Assembly: GCF_003013405.1 (NCBI RefSeq)
Contig: NZ_PXZL01000013.1
Coordinates: 1 to 64,000 of the forward strand
Direction of reading: 5' to 3'
Origin: Brevibacillus formosus
Lineage (GTDB): Bacteria; Bacillota; Bacilli; Brevibacillales; Brevibacillaceae
DNA length: 64,000 nt
The notes below the pieces were generated by a model. That model was not told the origin of the DNA. It made no database searches and saw only the letters and a program-made list of their open reading frames with translations. Below, in pieces: positions 35,233-44,087 of this stretch; the stretch's first letter is position 1; each line of letters begins with the position of its first letter. The translations under genes and the position numbers were made by a program.

Positions 35233-38200
35233 ATTTTTACAGCTAGCATAGAACCAGAACAAAATCGATCAAGCAAAAAAAAGCTACTCCTTGGTTTTTT
35301 GATCATCATCATACCAGTCATCGCAATCATCGCTTATTTGTATAGGACTCCGCCGATGATCGCAACCTGGATTTGGAATACACAGCTCATTATCACAGAA
35401 AAAGAAGATATCATCGCATTTGCCAAGCAACATGACGTCAATCTCATTTATTTGCATATTGATCAAGAAAATGTTGCCCATCAAGATTATCGTTCCTTTA
35501 TTAAGGAAGCAAATGCATCCGGCATTCGAGTAGATGCTCTTGCAGGAGATCCGGTCTGGTCTCTTGTTTCCAATCGAAAAAGTATTACCACCTTTGTAAA
35601 CTGGGTTCAGACCTATAATAAATCAGCAGGGGAAGGTGAAAGATTTAGTGGCCTCCATCTTGATATTGAACCTCACGTACTACCCGAATGGAATGAGAAC
35701 AAGGAAGTAATCAAAAACGAATGGATAGCCAATATCGAGTACTTGTCCGCGGAAATCAAAAAGGATCCGGCGTTGGAGCTAAGTGTCGATATTCCGTTTT
35801 GGATGTACGAGCTGTCGCTGGAAGACAAATCGGAAACTGTCAGCAAATGGCTGGTCAGCACGCTAGATCATGTAACATTAATGGCCTATCGCGACAGGGT
35901 AGAGGGACCGAACGGGGTATTGGAAATTGTGAACCCGATCATGAACGAAGCGAACGATCAAAAAAACAAAGTAATCGTAGGCCTTAACCTGCTGCAAAGC
36001 GCAGAGGGAGAAAACACAACCTTTTATGAGGAAGGGCATGGCGGATTGGAGGAGCAGCTGGCCGTTCTCGAAGATAATCTCGAAGAATTTGGAGGCTACG
36101 CCGGGTACGCCATTCATGATTACGAGAAGTGGAAGGAACTGGTCAAAAAAAGCGAAGCCCAAATGGAAGCAAGCAAAGCAGCAAAACCGATGCCTGTATT
36201 CGAAGGTGAAGGCAAAAAGCTGGTTGCCAAAGTAGACGGCGGGGATATTGCCCTCTACAACGGGCAAGGCTGGGAACCCGTGTTTTGGGCGGGAATCAAC
36301 CTCGGTGCAACGACACCAGGACACTATCCTGGAGAGCTCTCCCCGACCCGCGAAGATTACTTGCGCTGGTTTTCGCAGATGAAGGAAATGAATAACAAAG
36401 TCGTCCGCATTTATACGATTCTACCTCCGATTTTTTATGAGGCCTTACACGAGTTCAACCAAAAACAAGAAGAGCCGTTGCTCCTACTGCAAGGAATCTG
36501 GTCGCCGGATGAAGCGCTCGCGGGTGAAGATCGGAAAGGACGGGATGCATTTACTCCCGAGATAACCAGAGATTTTCGCCAAGAGATTAAAGACGCGGTA
36601 CAAGCAGTCCATGGAGACGTGACTCTCCCGGAGCGGTACGGCCGTGCAAGCGGTGAATATCGAACAGATGTATCGGAATACTTGGTAGGGTGGATACTCG
36701 GTACCGAGTGGCATCCATATACGGTACAGGTGACGAATGCATCTCATCTGGACATGCCTCCTTATCAGGGAAAAAACATCTTAGCAACGGAAAAAGCGTC
36801 TCCTTTTGAAAGTTGGCTTGCCTCCATGCTTGATTATTTGGCTGAGGAAGAGATGAAATACGGCTGGCAACATCCAGTATCGTTCACAAACTGGCTGACG
36901 ACTGATCCTCTGGCTCATCCCAATGAGCCGCTGCCACAAGAGGATATGGTCTCGATCGATCCAATGAATTTGAAAGCATCGGCGGAATGGACAGCCGGTT
37001 ATTTTGCCGCTTATCATGTCTATCCGTATTACCCGGACTTTTTGCGATATGAGGGAAAGTACCAAACATACCGGGATTCAAGCGGCAAGATAAATCCGTA
37101 TGCCGGATACTTACATGATTTGCGTGCCCACCATAAAGGAATCCCATTGTTAGTTGCCGAATATGGCGTACCCAGCTCGCGTGGAATGACTCATTATGGG
37201 CCAGCTGGACGGAATCAAGGAATGCATACGGAACAAGAGCAAGGTGAGATAAACGCTGACATGCTACGCAATATTTATGAAGAGGGTTACGATGGCGCAC
37301 TTTTATTCGCATGGCAGGATGAATGGTTCAAATTTACCTGGAATACGATTGACCTGGAGCTGCCTTGGGAGCGGAGGGCGATGTGGAACAATCCGTTAAC
37401 GAACGAGGAAAAATTTGGTGTCATCGCGGTCGAACCCGGTAATTACGTCTCTGACCAGATCATCCTTGATGGGAAAACAGCAGATTGGGAAAAAAGACTT
37501 CAGCGAGTCAAACGTGCTTATCCCGGATTTGAACTCTCTGTTTCACACGATGAAGCGTACCTGTATCTCATGCTAAAGAAGAGCGAAGGAGTTTGGGATT
37601 TCTCAAAGGACAGGCTGGATATTGGCTTTGATACGCTGAGTGGTGGGAGTCGAACCGCTGATCAAGCACCAGGAATTACATTTTCCCAAGAGATCGAATT
37701 TTTGCTGCGAATGCAAGGGGAAAGCAATTCTCGTATTTTTGTCAATAGCGCCTATGATCAGCATAGTTGGCTATATGGGTATATTAAGGGAATGCTGCCT
37801 TGGGACGAGCGTTATGATCAAGCAGATCGGGGCATATTCTTGCCATGGAAGCTGACACTCAACAAAGCATTGTATTTACCGGAAACCAAGAAAACAGTAC
37901 CTTTCGAAGAGCTGGAAGTGGGCATCATGAAGCCAGGGATTTCCGATCCAGAAGATCCGACGTACAACTCATTGGCAGATTGGTATGCAAAGGGTAATGT
38001 TTTGGAAATACGGATTCCTTGGATGTTTCTGGGGTATACTGACCCGAGCAGCAAACAGGTTTGGAAATACCCGTATGAGGAGAATGGAATCGTTCCAACT
38101 GAAAGTAAAGGTGTTGGAGTGGAAGTATTTGCACATTCCAATCAAAAGCCATTCTCGCGGGAAGCTTCCAAACCACTCTTGTACCAATGGGACAAATGGG

Positions 38201-38289
38201 ATCTGCCCACGTACCATGAACGCAAAAAGCAGAGCTTTGAGATTTTGCGCAAGGCTTATGAAACATATGGTATGCCCAAGCCTCAGTGA
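35233..38289 (+). CDS. Membrane-anchored two-barrel glycoside hydrolase with CBM9-like tail
   Basis: About 1018 residues, last gene of the operon. An N-terminal anchor (LLLGFLIIIIPVIAIIAYL) is followed by three modules. The first TIM-barrel-like domain has GLHLDIEPHVLPEW. The second is a clan-A-like barrel with the likely acid/base Glu in GWILGTEWHP and nucleophile Glu in VAEYGVP. A beta-sandwich with ILDGKTADWEKRL resembles DOMON/CBM9 modules. It is expected outside the membrane, where it may trim or modify the polymer. AGGAGG (35220-35225) is correctly spaced only for an ATT at 35233. TTG at 35299 would lose part of the anchor and has no RBS, so the start is unsure. Confidence 0.8.
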   Translation: MFTASIEPEQNRSSKKKLLLGFLIIIIPVIAIIAYLYRTPPMIATWIWNTQLIITEKEDIIAFAKQHDVNLIYLHIDQENVAHQDYRSFIKEANASGIRVDALAGDPVWSLVSNRKSITTFVNWVQTYNKSAGEGERFSGLHLDIEPHVLPEWNENKEVIKNEWIANIEYLSAEIKKDPALELSVDIPFWMYELSLEDKSETVSKWLVSTLDHVTLMAYRDRVEGPNGVLEIVNPIMNEANDQKNKVIVGLNLLQSAEGENTTFYEEGHGGLEEQLAVLEDNLEEFGGYAGYAIHDYEKWKELVKKSEAQMEASKAAKPMPVFEGEGKKLVAKVDGGDIALYNGQGWEPVFWAGINLGATTPGHYPGELSPTREDYLRWFSQMKEMNNKVVRIYTILPPIFYEALHEFNQKQEEPLLLLQGIWSPDEALAGEDRKGRDAFTPEITRDFRQEIKDAVQAVHGDVTLPERYGRASGEYRTDVSEYLVGWILGTEWHPYTVQVTNASHLDMPPYQGKNILATEKASPFESWLASMLDYLAEEEMKYGWQHPVSFTNWLTTDPLAHPNEPLPQEDMVSIDPMNLKASAEWTAGYFAAYHVYPYYPDFLRYEGKYQTYRDSSGKINPYAGYLHDLRAHHKGIPLLVAEYGVPSSRGMTHYGPAGRNQGMHTEQEQGEINADMLRNIYEEGYDGALLFAWQDEWFKFTWNTIDLELPWERRAMWNNPLTNEEKFGVIAVEPGNYVSDQIILDGKTADWEKRLQRVKRAYPGFELSVSHDEAYLYLMLKKSEGVWDFSKDRLDIGFDTLSGGSRTADQAPGITFSQEIEFLLRMQGESNSRIFVNSAYDQHSWLYGYIKGMLPWDERYDQADRGIFLPWKLTLNKALYLPETKKTVPFEELEVGIMKPGISDPEDPTYNSLADWYAKGNVLEIRIPWMFLGYTDPSSKQVWKYPYEENGIVPTESKGVGVEVFAHSNQKPFSREASKPLLYQWDKWDLPTYHERKKQSFEILRKAYETYGMPKPQ

Positions 38290-38330
38290 CATCCGATTTA
38301 ACAGAGAAATAAGGGCGTGGTCCCATATAA

Positions 38331-38372
38331 AAAAGACGTACGAGCCCTAAATCAGTTCGTACGTCTTTTTGT
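38331..38372. terminator. Strong bidirectional terminator ending the polysaccharide operon
   Basis: AAAAGACGTACGA (38331-38343) and TCGTACGTCTTTT (38357-38369) are perfectly complementary over 13 bp, with T and A runs on the two sides; it can also serve the convergent protease gene. Confidence 0.93.
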
Positions 38373-38381
38373 TCACTAAGC

Positions 38382-39782
38382 TTATTGCCCACCAAAACGC
38401 AGTCGTTGAAAGAATTTATTGAGCAAGCCCCCGATTGTTTTTGGAGGCTGTTCGGTTTTGACTTCCTCGACCGGCTGGGCTTGGCGAAGGGCTTGGTTCA
38501 CGTTAATCATACCGTACCCGTACAACTGATCGTGACCTGGAGCTCCGAGGTCAGTTGCGGACTGTCTGATGAGATTCATCACGTCTCGGGTGTTCATATC
38601 GGGATGAATGGAACGGATGAGCGAAGCGAGTGCAGCGACGTGAGGACATGCCATTGAAGTACCTGATAGCGAGGCGTAATCGCTATAAATGTATGTGCTC
38701 GGAATATCGACCCCAGGAGCAGATACATCTACATAATCACCAAAGTTGGAAAAATCAGCACGTTCTTTGCGGTGATCGACAGCGGCAACGGCGAGGACCT
38801 CATCATAGGCAGCAGGAAAGCTAGGCTGATCACTCGCATCGTTTCCGGAAGCCGCAACCAACACGACATTCCTTTCAAAGGCGTAGCGACAAGCTTCCCG
38901 TAGAGCCGCAGAGGAGGTGTAGTTGCCTACGCTCAAGTTGATGACATCTGCACCGTTATCAGTCGCCCAATAAATCCCTTGTGCGATGTCTACAGCTGAT
39001 CCCGAACCGTCTGCGCCAATGGCTTTGATCGGCATGAGCCTGCTATTCCAGGACATACCGGCAATACCATCTGCGTTGTTCGTTTTCGCGGCAATGACAC
39101 CCGATACGTGGGTTCCATGACCATTATCATCCTGAGGGGTGTTGCTGCCATCCAAAACGTTGTAGCCTTTGACCAGCTTACCAGCAAATTCTGGATGCTT
39201 CATATCAACTCCCGTATCGACGACTGCCACGATAACATCGCTGCTGCCTTCACTGACGTCCCAACTTTGTTCCATGCCGATCAGAGAAAGATTCCACTGG
39301 TATTCATTGTAGTACGTATCGTTCGGCTTCACATTGGGGAGTAGGAGATAATTCGGTTCGGCATATACCGAGTCAGGGTGTTCAGCGAGTTTTTTCATAA
39401 GCTGCTTGGTAGTCATGCTCTTTGATTTGATAATGAGAAATTTGTCAACGTCGCGCTTGATCTTGGCATCCAACGAAGAAACGAGCTGATCAATTTTTTC
39501 TTGCTTGGGTCGAGGTGAAAAGCGCACGACGACTTCATTTTCTACATAATGACTGCGATCACGCTGGTTATGATGAAGCGTTTGAATATGGCTTTTTTTC
39601 TCCAAGTCACGACGAATATCTTTCACCTGTTCAATGTAGTTAATCCGGGGAATTCTCGCCTGCAGCGATGTCACGTGGGGATGAGGTTCGCGCATTTCCT
39701 GCTCTGCATTCTGATTCATCCGATACGGGACAACTACGAGACCGACCAAGGCAATAGCGGCAACAAAAGGCCAGACGCGCAA
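38382..39782 (-). CDS. Subtilisin-like serine protease (S8 family)
   Basis: 466-residue exported protease. An N-terminal hydrophobic segment (VWPFVAAIALVGLVVVPY) acts as signal or anchor. A prodomain of the inhibitor-I9 type (VENEVVVRFSPRP to HPDSVYAEPNY) follows. The catalytic triad is Asp in AVVDTGVDMKHPEF, His in NGHGTHVSGVIAA and Ser in LSGTSMACPHVAALA, with the oxyanion Asn in VAASGNDAS. All residues are present, so it should be active. A short C-terminal extension follows the protease fold. It is convergent with the polysaccharide operon and shares its terminator; a link with matrix processing is only a guess. Confidence 0.93.
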   Translation of the reverse strand: MRVWPFVAAIALVGLVVVPYRMNQNAEQEMREPHPHVTSLQARIPRINYIEQVKDIRRDLEKKSHIQTLHHNQRDRSHYVENEVVVRFSPRPKQEKIDQLVSSLDAKIKRDVDKFLIIKSKSMTTKQLMKKLAEHPDSVYAEPNYLLLPNVKPNDTYYNEYQWNLSLIGMEQSWDVSEGSSDVIVAVVDTGVDMKHPEFAGKLVKGYNVLDGSNTPQDDNGHGTHVSGVIAAKTNNADGIAGMSWNSRLMPIKAIGADGSGSAVDIAQGIYWATDNGADVINLSVGNYTSSAALREACRYAFERNVVLVAASGNDASDQPSFPAAYDEVLAVAAVDHRKERADFSNFGDYVDVSAPGVDIPSTYIYSDYASLSGTSMACPHVAALASLIRSIHPDMNTRDVMNLIRQSATDLGAPGHDQLYGYGMINVNQALRQAQPVEEVKTEQPPKTIGGLLNKFFQRLRFGGQ

Positions 39783-39867
39783 AAAAACTCACTCCCTCCA
39801 GTGCTGTTATCTATATCGTGCACATGAAGGGAGTGATTATGAAGGAAATAGCTTACAATTAGCGTGA

Positions 39868-40638
39868 TTAGATTAAGCCAAGCTTTGCTAAACCATATTG
39901 GATGCCACTGTCGTTTACGTGGCGCGTAATCATGTTGGCGAACGGCTTCAATTCTTCATGAGCATTACCCATCGCTACCCCCATGCCAACATAGGAGAGC
40001 ATCTCTTTGTCGTTCAATCCGTCTCCAAAGGCAACAGCATCAGCAGGAGTGAGTCCAAAATGTTTCAAGACGGCTTCAACTCCTTTTGCCTTGGAGCCAT
40101 TTGGAGGCAAAATATCCATGCAGTGTTCATGCCAACGAATATAAGAGACGTCACGGAATTCTCCTGTGTACTTCGCTTCATCTGGGCCACAGTAGAGAAA
40201 TGCTTGATAAATCGGCGTTTCCTCCCAGTAGCGATGGCGATACGCTGGGTATTCCAGTCCCAACCAATCAAAAGACTCGATGATATGTGGGTGATCCATC
40301 GCATTGGCATAGAAGTGATCTGCACTCAAAAATACCATGGGATGGGAATGACCCTCAGCCATTTGTTCGAGCTTTGCCAAAGTATCTGTAGCAATTGGCG
40401 TATGATGGATGATCTTCCCTTCACTCTTCACATACGACCCGTTAAAGCCCACGAATGTCTCAATGCCCAGTTGCTCAGCGATTGGCATCAAATGATAAGG
40501 AGCTCGGCCTGTTGCGATCGCGACATGGATACCGTTTTGTTTTAATGTTTGTACGGCGTCCACCGTTGTTTGTGGAATGATGTGATCGGTGTTCAGTAAG
40601 GTTCCGTCAATGTCAAAAAAGACGATTTGATAAGCCAC
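39868..40638 (-). CDS. Cof-type HAD-IIB sugar phosphatase family protein
   Basis: 256-residue HAD phosphatase of the Cof/YkrA type. The nucleophile motif is FFDIDGTLLNTD, followed by motif II AIATGRAP, a C2-type cap, the Lys in NGSKAKGVEAV and motif IV FGDGLNDKEML with the metal Asp pair. These enzymes dephosphorylate phosphosugars or cofactors such as pyridoxal phosphate, often with loose specificity, so the substrate is not assigned. It is a single-gene unit between the protease and msmX. The Shine-Dalgarno on the minus strand is GAGGAG. Confidence 0.92.
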   Translation of the reverse strand: MAYQIVFFDIDGTLLNTDHIIPQTTVDAVQTLKQNGIHVAIATGRAPYHLMPIAEQLGIETFVGFNGSYVKSEGKIIHHTPIATDTLAKLEQMAEGHSHPMVFLSADHFYANAMDHPHIIESFDWLGLEYPAYRHRYWEETPIYQAFLYCGPDEAKYTGEFRDVSYIRWHEHCMDILPPNGSKAKGVEAVLKHFGLTPADAVAFGDGLNDKEMLSYVGMGVAMGNAHEELKPFANMITRHVNDSGIQYGLAKLGLI

Positions 40639-40748
40639 TTCTTATCCGCTCCTCTCCACGCTATCTCTCTAGGTGTTCTCTCTATAAAGGTTTTGCACAA
40701 AAAATAGGAAAAGGAATGCCGGATGGGACACTCCTTCTCATTTCGCTA

Positions 40749-41864
40749 TTAGAATACAGCTACTTCTGTTTCGCTGTCAAATACATGACATTTGGCAAGA
40801 TCCATGGCTAGTTTTACCTTCATCTTAGGTTTTAGCGCTTCACGAGAATCCACGCGCGCTACCATCTGGGTATCCCCAATATTGTGGAAATATACATACA
40901 ATTCAGAGCCCATATTTTCTACGACTTCAACTTCTGCTTCCAATGCGCTCTCAAATGGATTTGCTTCCATAAAGGAGGCGTCGCTGTAAATGTCCTCAGG
41001 GCGAATCCCAAAAATAACCTGCTTATTTACATAACCTTTTTCCCGTAAAGTCTTAGCTTTATCTTCTGGGAAGCGTACATGAATATTTTGCGCATCAAAA
41101 TAGAGTGCCCCGTCTTTTTCGGAAAGATTTCCTTTCACAAAGTTCATGGCAGGGGAGCCGATGAAGCTCGCTACAAACAGATTGACTGGATGATTGTAGA
41201 TTTCGGTCGGGGTGGCAACCTGTTGGATAAGGCCGTCCTTCATGACGACGATCCGGTCTCCCATGGTCATGGCTTCTGTCTGATCGTGCGTCACATAAAT
41301 GATCGTGGTATTCAAGCGTTGATGCAGTTTCAAAATTTCCGTGCGCATTTGTACACGCAGCTTTGCATCGAGGTTGGACAACGGTTCATCCATCAAAAAT
41401 ACTTGCGGTTCACGCACGATCGCGCGCCCTAATGCGACACGCTGTCTTTGTCCCCCTGACAGCGCTTTTGGCTTGCGGTCTAGCAAATGCGAAATATCGA
41501 GGATTCGCGCTGCGTCTTGAATTCGCTTATCAATATCGGATTTGGAGAATTTGCGCAATTTCAGACCGAAAGCCATATTTTCGTATACATTCATATGCGG
41601 ATAGAGTGCATAGCTTTGAAAAACCATGGCGATGTCCCGATCTTTGGGAGCCACATCGTTGACACGGCGATCGCCTATGTATAAATCACCTTCCGAAATC
41701 TCTTCCAGACCTGCAATCATGCGCAGCGTGGTAGATTTTCCACAACCAGATGGTCCGACTAGAACGAGGAATTCGCGATCTTGAATTTCCAAGTGAAAAT
41801 CGTCAACTGCCGTAACGTTGTTTCCATATCGTTTATAAATGTGGGAAAGACTTACCTTTGCCAT
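40749..41864 (-). CDS. msmX: Multi-sugar ABC transporter ATP-binding protein (MsmX/UgpC type)
   Basis: 371-residue ATPase of the MalK/MsmX/UgpC group that energises several carbohydrate importers. It has Walker [10 protein letters not shown], the Q-loop in [11 protein letters not shown], the signature [14 protein letters not shown], Walker [13 protein letters not shown] and the switch His in [11 protein letters not shown]. Two C-terminal TOBE-like segments follow. No permease or binding protein is adjacent, as expected for a shared ATPase. The gene upstream encodes a YxkF-like regulator, the same neighbour pair as in B. subtilis. GAGGAGGTG precedes the ATG. Confidence 0.95.
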   Translation of the reverse strand: MAKVSLSHIYKRYGNNVTAVDDFHLEIQDREFLVLVGPSGCGKSTTLRMIAGLEEISEGDLYIGDRRVNDVAPKDRDIAMVFQSYALYPHMNVYENMAFGLKLRKFSKSDIDKRIQDAARILDISHLLDRKPKALSGGQRQRVALGRAIVREPQVFLMDEPLSNLDAKLRVQMRTEILKLHQRLNTTIIYVTHDQTEAMTMGDRIVVMKDGLIQQVATPTEIYNHPVNLFVASFIGSPAMNFVKGNLSEKDGALYFDAQNIHVRFPEDKAKTLREKGYVNKQVIFGIRPEDIYSDASFMEANPFESALEAEVEVVENMGSELYVYFHNIGDTQMVARVDSREALKPKMKVKLAMDLAKCHVFDSETEVAVF

Positions 41865-41976
41865 GAAAAAGGCACCTCCTCGTGTTTGTGGAGAGAGAAA
41901 ATTCTTGGATGACTGTAAGAGTAGGGTACCAATTCATTTGCAAGTTGGATACGGACAGTATATACGAAATGTTTTG

Positions 41977-42984
41977 TTAATTTTGACGAAAGAGCAGGTA
42001 GAGCTGGAGCAGGACGGCATCAGGAAACAATCGCGGGTCTAATCCGGTTTGTTCCGTCAGCTTGTCCAATCGATACAACAGTGTATTCCGATGAAGGAAA
42101 AGCTGTCGTGCTGTATCGCTTACATTCAATTGTCTGGCGAACAATGTATCTAATGTTTCCAGTTGTTCATCTGTCATGTGCGGAACGGTTATGACAGCAG
42201 CCAGCTCGTTTGCGATAGCGGCTGCTATTTCTTTGGGGAGAGAAGCTGCCCATCGTTCTAACGGATAAGACCAATCTCCAGCAACCATCATTTGTGGTCG
42301 ATAGGATTGAAGGGCACGGGCAAGTGATAATTGTCGTAATAGAGTGTCGCCCAATGTAAGTGGACTCGTGATTGGCGATCCGACAACAAGTCGAACGGGT
42401 TCCATCCATTCCATCGAAATCAGATCATGCAGGCCAGATGCCCACTCTAAAAGCTCTGAAGACGTTTTCTGATGATCGAGCATGGAGACAGGGACGATGA
42501 GAAGGGCATGTGTTTGCGTTAACGGAATAAAATCGGGTCCTCCTTCAAAAAAATCATGCAGCAAGGGCTGCAAGGAATCCCATTCTCCCTTTCGATCCGG
42601 TCTGCATCGCTCTAATAAAAAGGAGACGCGCGCTTCTTTCCACGGCCATTTTGCTTCGAGTTGAGCAGGGATTGCAACAGGGGAGCCAGTGACAATGCTC
42701 GAAAGCCAATTGGATATCTGTTTTGGGAGAGGAAGCGTTGCTGGATCATCCACATGAGGAAAAATCAGATCCAACAACGCTCGGGCTGAAGTGTGCCACG
42801 ATGCCGTTTCGATAAGGATCAATGTCACTACATCGTTACTCGAATGGCGGGCAACTTGCTCCCAGCCTTTTTGTACCCAATCCTGTTGGATATGTGCTGC
42901 TTTTGTTTGTGAGACTTGTACATATTCGATAGGAAAATGCGTCGTTTGTCGGATGTGCTCGACATCTCTCTTCCATTTTTCCAC
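41977..42984 (-). CDS. yxkF: YxkF-like PucR/CdaR-type regulator
   Basis: 335-residue protein with the C-terminal PucR-type helix-turn-helix (about 285-330: FARQLNVSDTARQLFLHRNT followed by LLYRLDKL). A poorly conserved sensory region of about 280 residues precedes it; no PucR N-terminal domain is visible. In B. subtilis the homologous yxkF also lies directly before msmX, which supports the name. It may control the shared sugar ATPase or simply be carried with it. About 110 bases separate it from msmX. The ATG is preceded by AAGGTGA-like bases. Confidence 0.8.
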   Translation of the reverse strand: MEKWKRDVEHIRQTTHFPIEYVQVSQTKAAHIQQDWVQKGWEQVARHSSNDVVTLILIETASWHTSARALLDLIFPHVDDPATLPLPKQISNWLSSIVTGSPVAIPAQLEAKWPWKEARVSFLLERCRPDRKGEWDSLQPLLHDFFEGGPDFIPLTQTHALLIVPVSMLDHQKTSSELLEWASGLHDLISMEWMEPVRLVVGSPITSPLTLGDTLLRQLSLARALQSYRPQMMVAGDWSYPLERWAASLPKEIAAAIANELAAVITVPHMTDEQLETLDTLFARQLNVSDTARQLFLHRNTLLYRLDKLTEQTGLDPRLFPDAVLLQLYLLFRQN

Positions 42985-43026
42985 AAGGTGACCCCCATCT
43001 CGACACGAAAGTAAGGTTATTATACC

Positions 43027-43929
43027 TTAGTCGAGGGCGAGCGTGGCAGCGGTTTCTTGTAGGGCTGGAGCTGGAGTGGCCAAATCGTTGTATGGAGCAT
43101 CAGTGCCCAGGACATGCAAGGTTATCTCGGGACGGGAACGCAGACGGATGTTTACCCCTGTTTGCCCCAAGCCCTCACTGATGTAAAAGGATCGACCATC
43201 CATCTCGTGAAGACCTTTCACGATATTTAGCTTAGGCAGTTTCCCCATCGTTGCGAGATGAAAGGGGCGAGGCCAATGGATCTGTCCTCCGTGAAAATGC
43301 CCTGACAACAAATAATCGTAAGCATACTCTTTCATGTGCAAAACTATATTAGGATCATGAGTCAAGACGAGCCTTGCTCCTGTCTCGGGTACACCGAAGA
43401 AAGACTTGGCCAGGTTGCTATGGCGCGTGCTGAAATCATCCACACCGATAATGTGCAGGGGCTGCCCTTTGTGATAAATGGTTTCATTTTCATTGATAAG
43501 AACACGGCAGCCAATACGCTCTAACTCTGATTTCAGCTGGGCGAGCTTGAAAGGGGCAAGAACATAGTCATGATTGCCAAAAACCACATAGGTTCCGAGT
43601 GTCGGCTGCAATTGCTGGAGACATTGCACAAAAGCAACTGCCTTCGGAATGTTTATTTCACGGTCAAGCAAGTCGCCGGTAATCGCAATCAGGTCTACCT
43701 GACGCTGCGAGAAGTCATCGACAATGCGCTGGGGCCGTACCGATAAGTTTTCCATGTGCAAATCAGACAAGTGCAAGATCGAAATCGGCTCAAAATCATG
43801 CGGTTGTTGAAGGTGTCGGGATTTTTGCAAGGGTATCGCTACTTCTTTTATTTGAACATCAAATGTATTGCGATAGGCTCGAAAAAGCAACAAGGCGATA
43901 GCGCCAAGTAAAATAAACCAGATCATCAT
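43027..43929 (-). CDS. Membrane-anchored metallophosphoesterase (YkuE-like)
   Basis: About 300 residues. An N-terminal membrane helix (MMIWFILLGAIALLLF) is followed by a calcineurin-like phosphoesterase domain with all metal motifs: HLSDLHMEN, ITGDLLDR, VFGNHDYV, LTHDP and GHFHGGQIHWP. Homologues such as YkuE act on lipids or on phosphodiester bonds at the membrane. The ATG at 43929 follows AAAGGAGA by eight bases; an in-frame ATG at 43965 would add 12 residues but has no RBS. It is divergent from acsA. The true substrate is unknown. Confidence 0.9.
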   Translation of the reverse strand: MMIWFILLGAIALLLFRAYRNTFDVQIKEVAIPLQKSRHLQQPHDFEPISILHLSDLHMENLSVRPQRIVDDFSQRQVDLIAITGDLLDREINIPKAVAFVQCLQQLQPTLGTYVVFGNHDYVLAPFKLAQLKSELERIGCRVLINENETIYHKGQPLHIIGVDDFSTRHSNLAKSFFGVPETGARLVLTHDPNIVLHMKEYAYDYLLSGHFHGGQIHWPRPFHLATMGKLPKLNIVKGLHEMDGRSFYISEGLGQTGVNIRLRSRPEITLHVLGTDAPYNDLATPAPALQETAATLALD

Positions 43930-44087
43930 GGTCAGCCATCTCCTTTGCGGTAAGAATACTGTCATTATACTAGAAAAAGTTCACGATCGAATAAGTAGGT
44001 TCTGGTAGGAGGAATTACGCAAAAAATGTAGAAATATTATGAATGTTGCGTAGTGAGAAAAACGATGTAGAGTGGGAGAGTGAAGAC

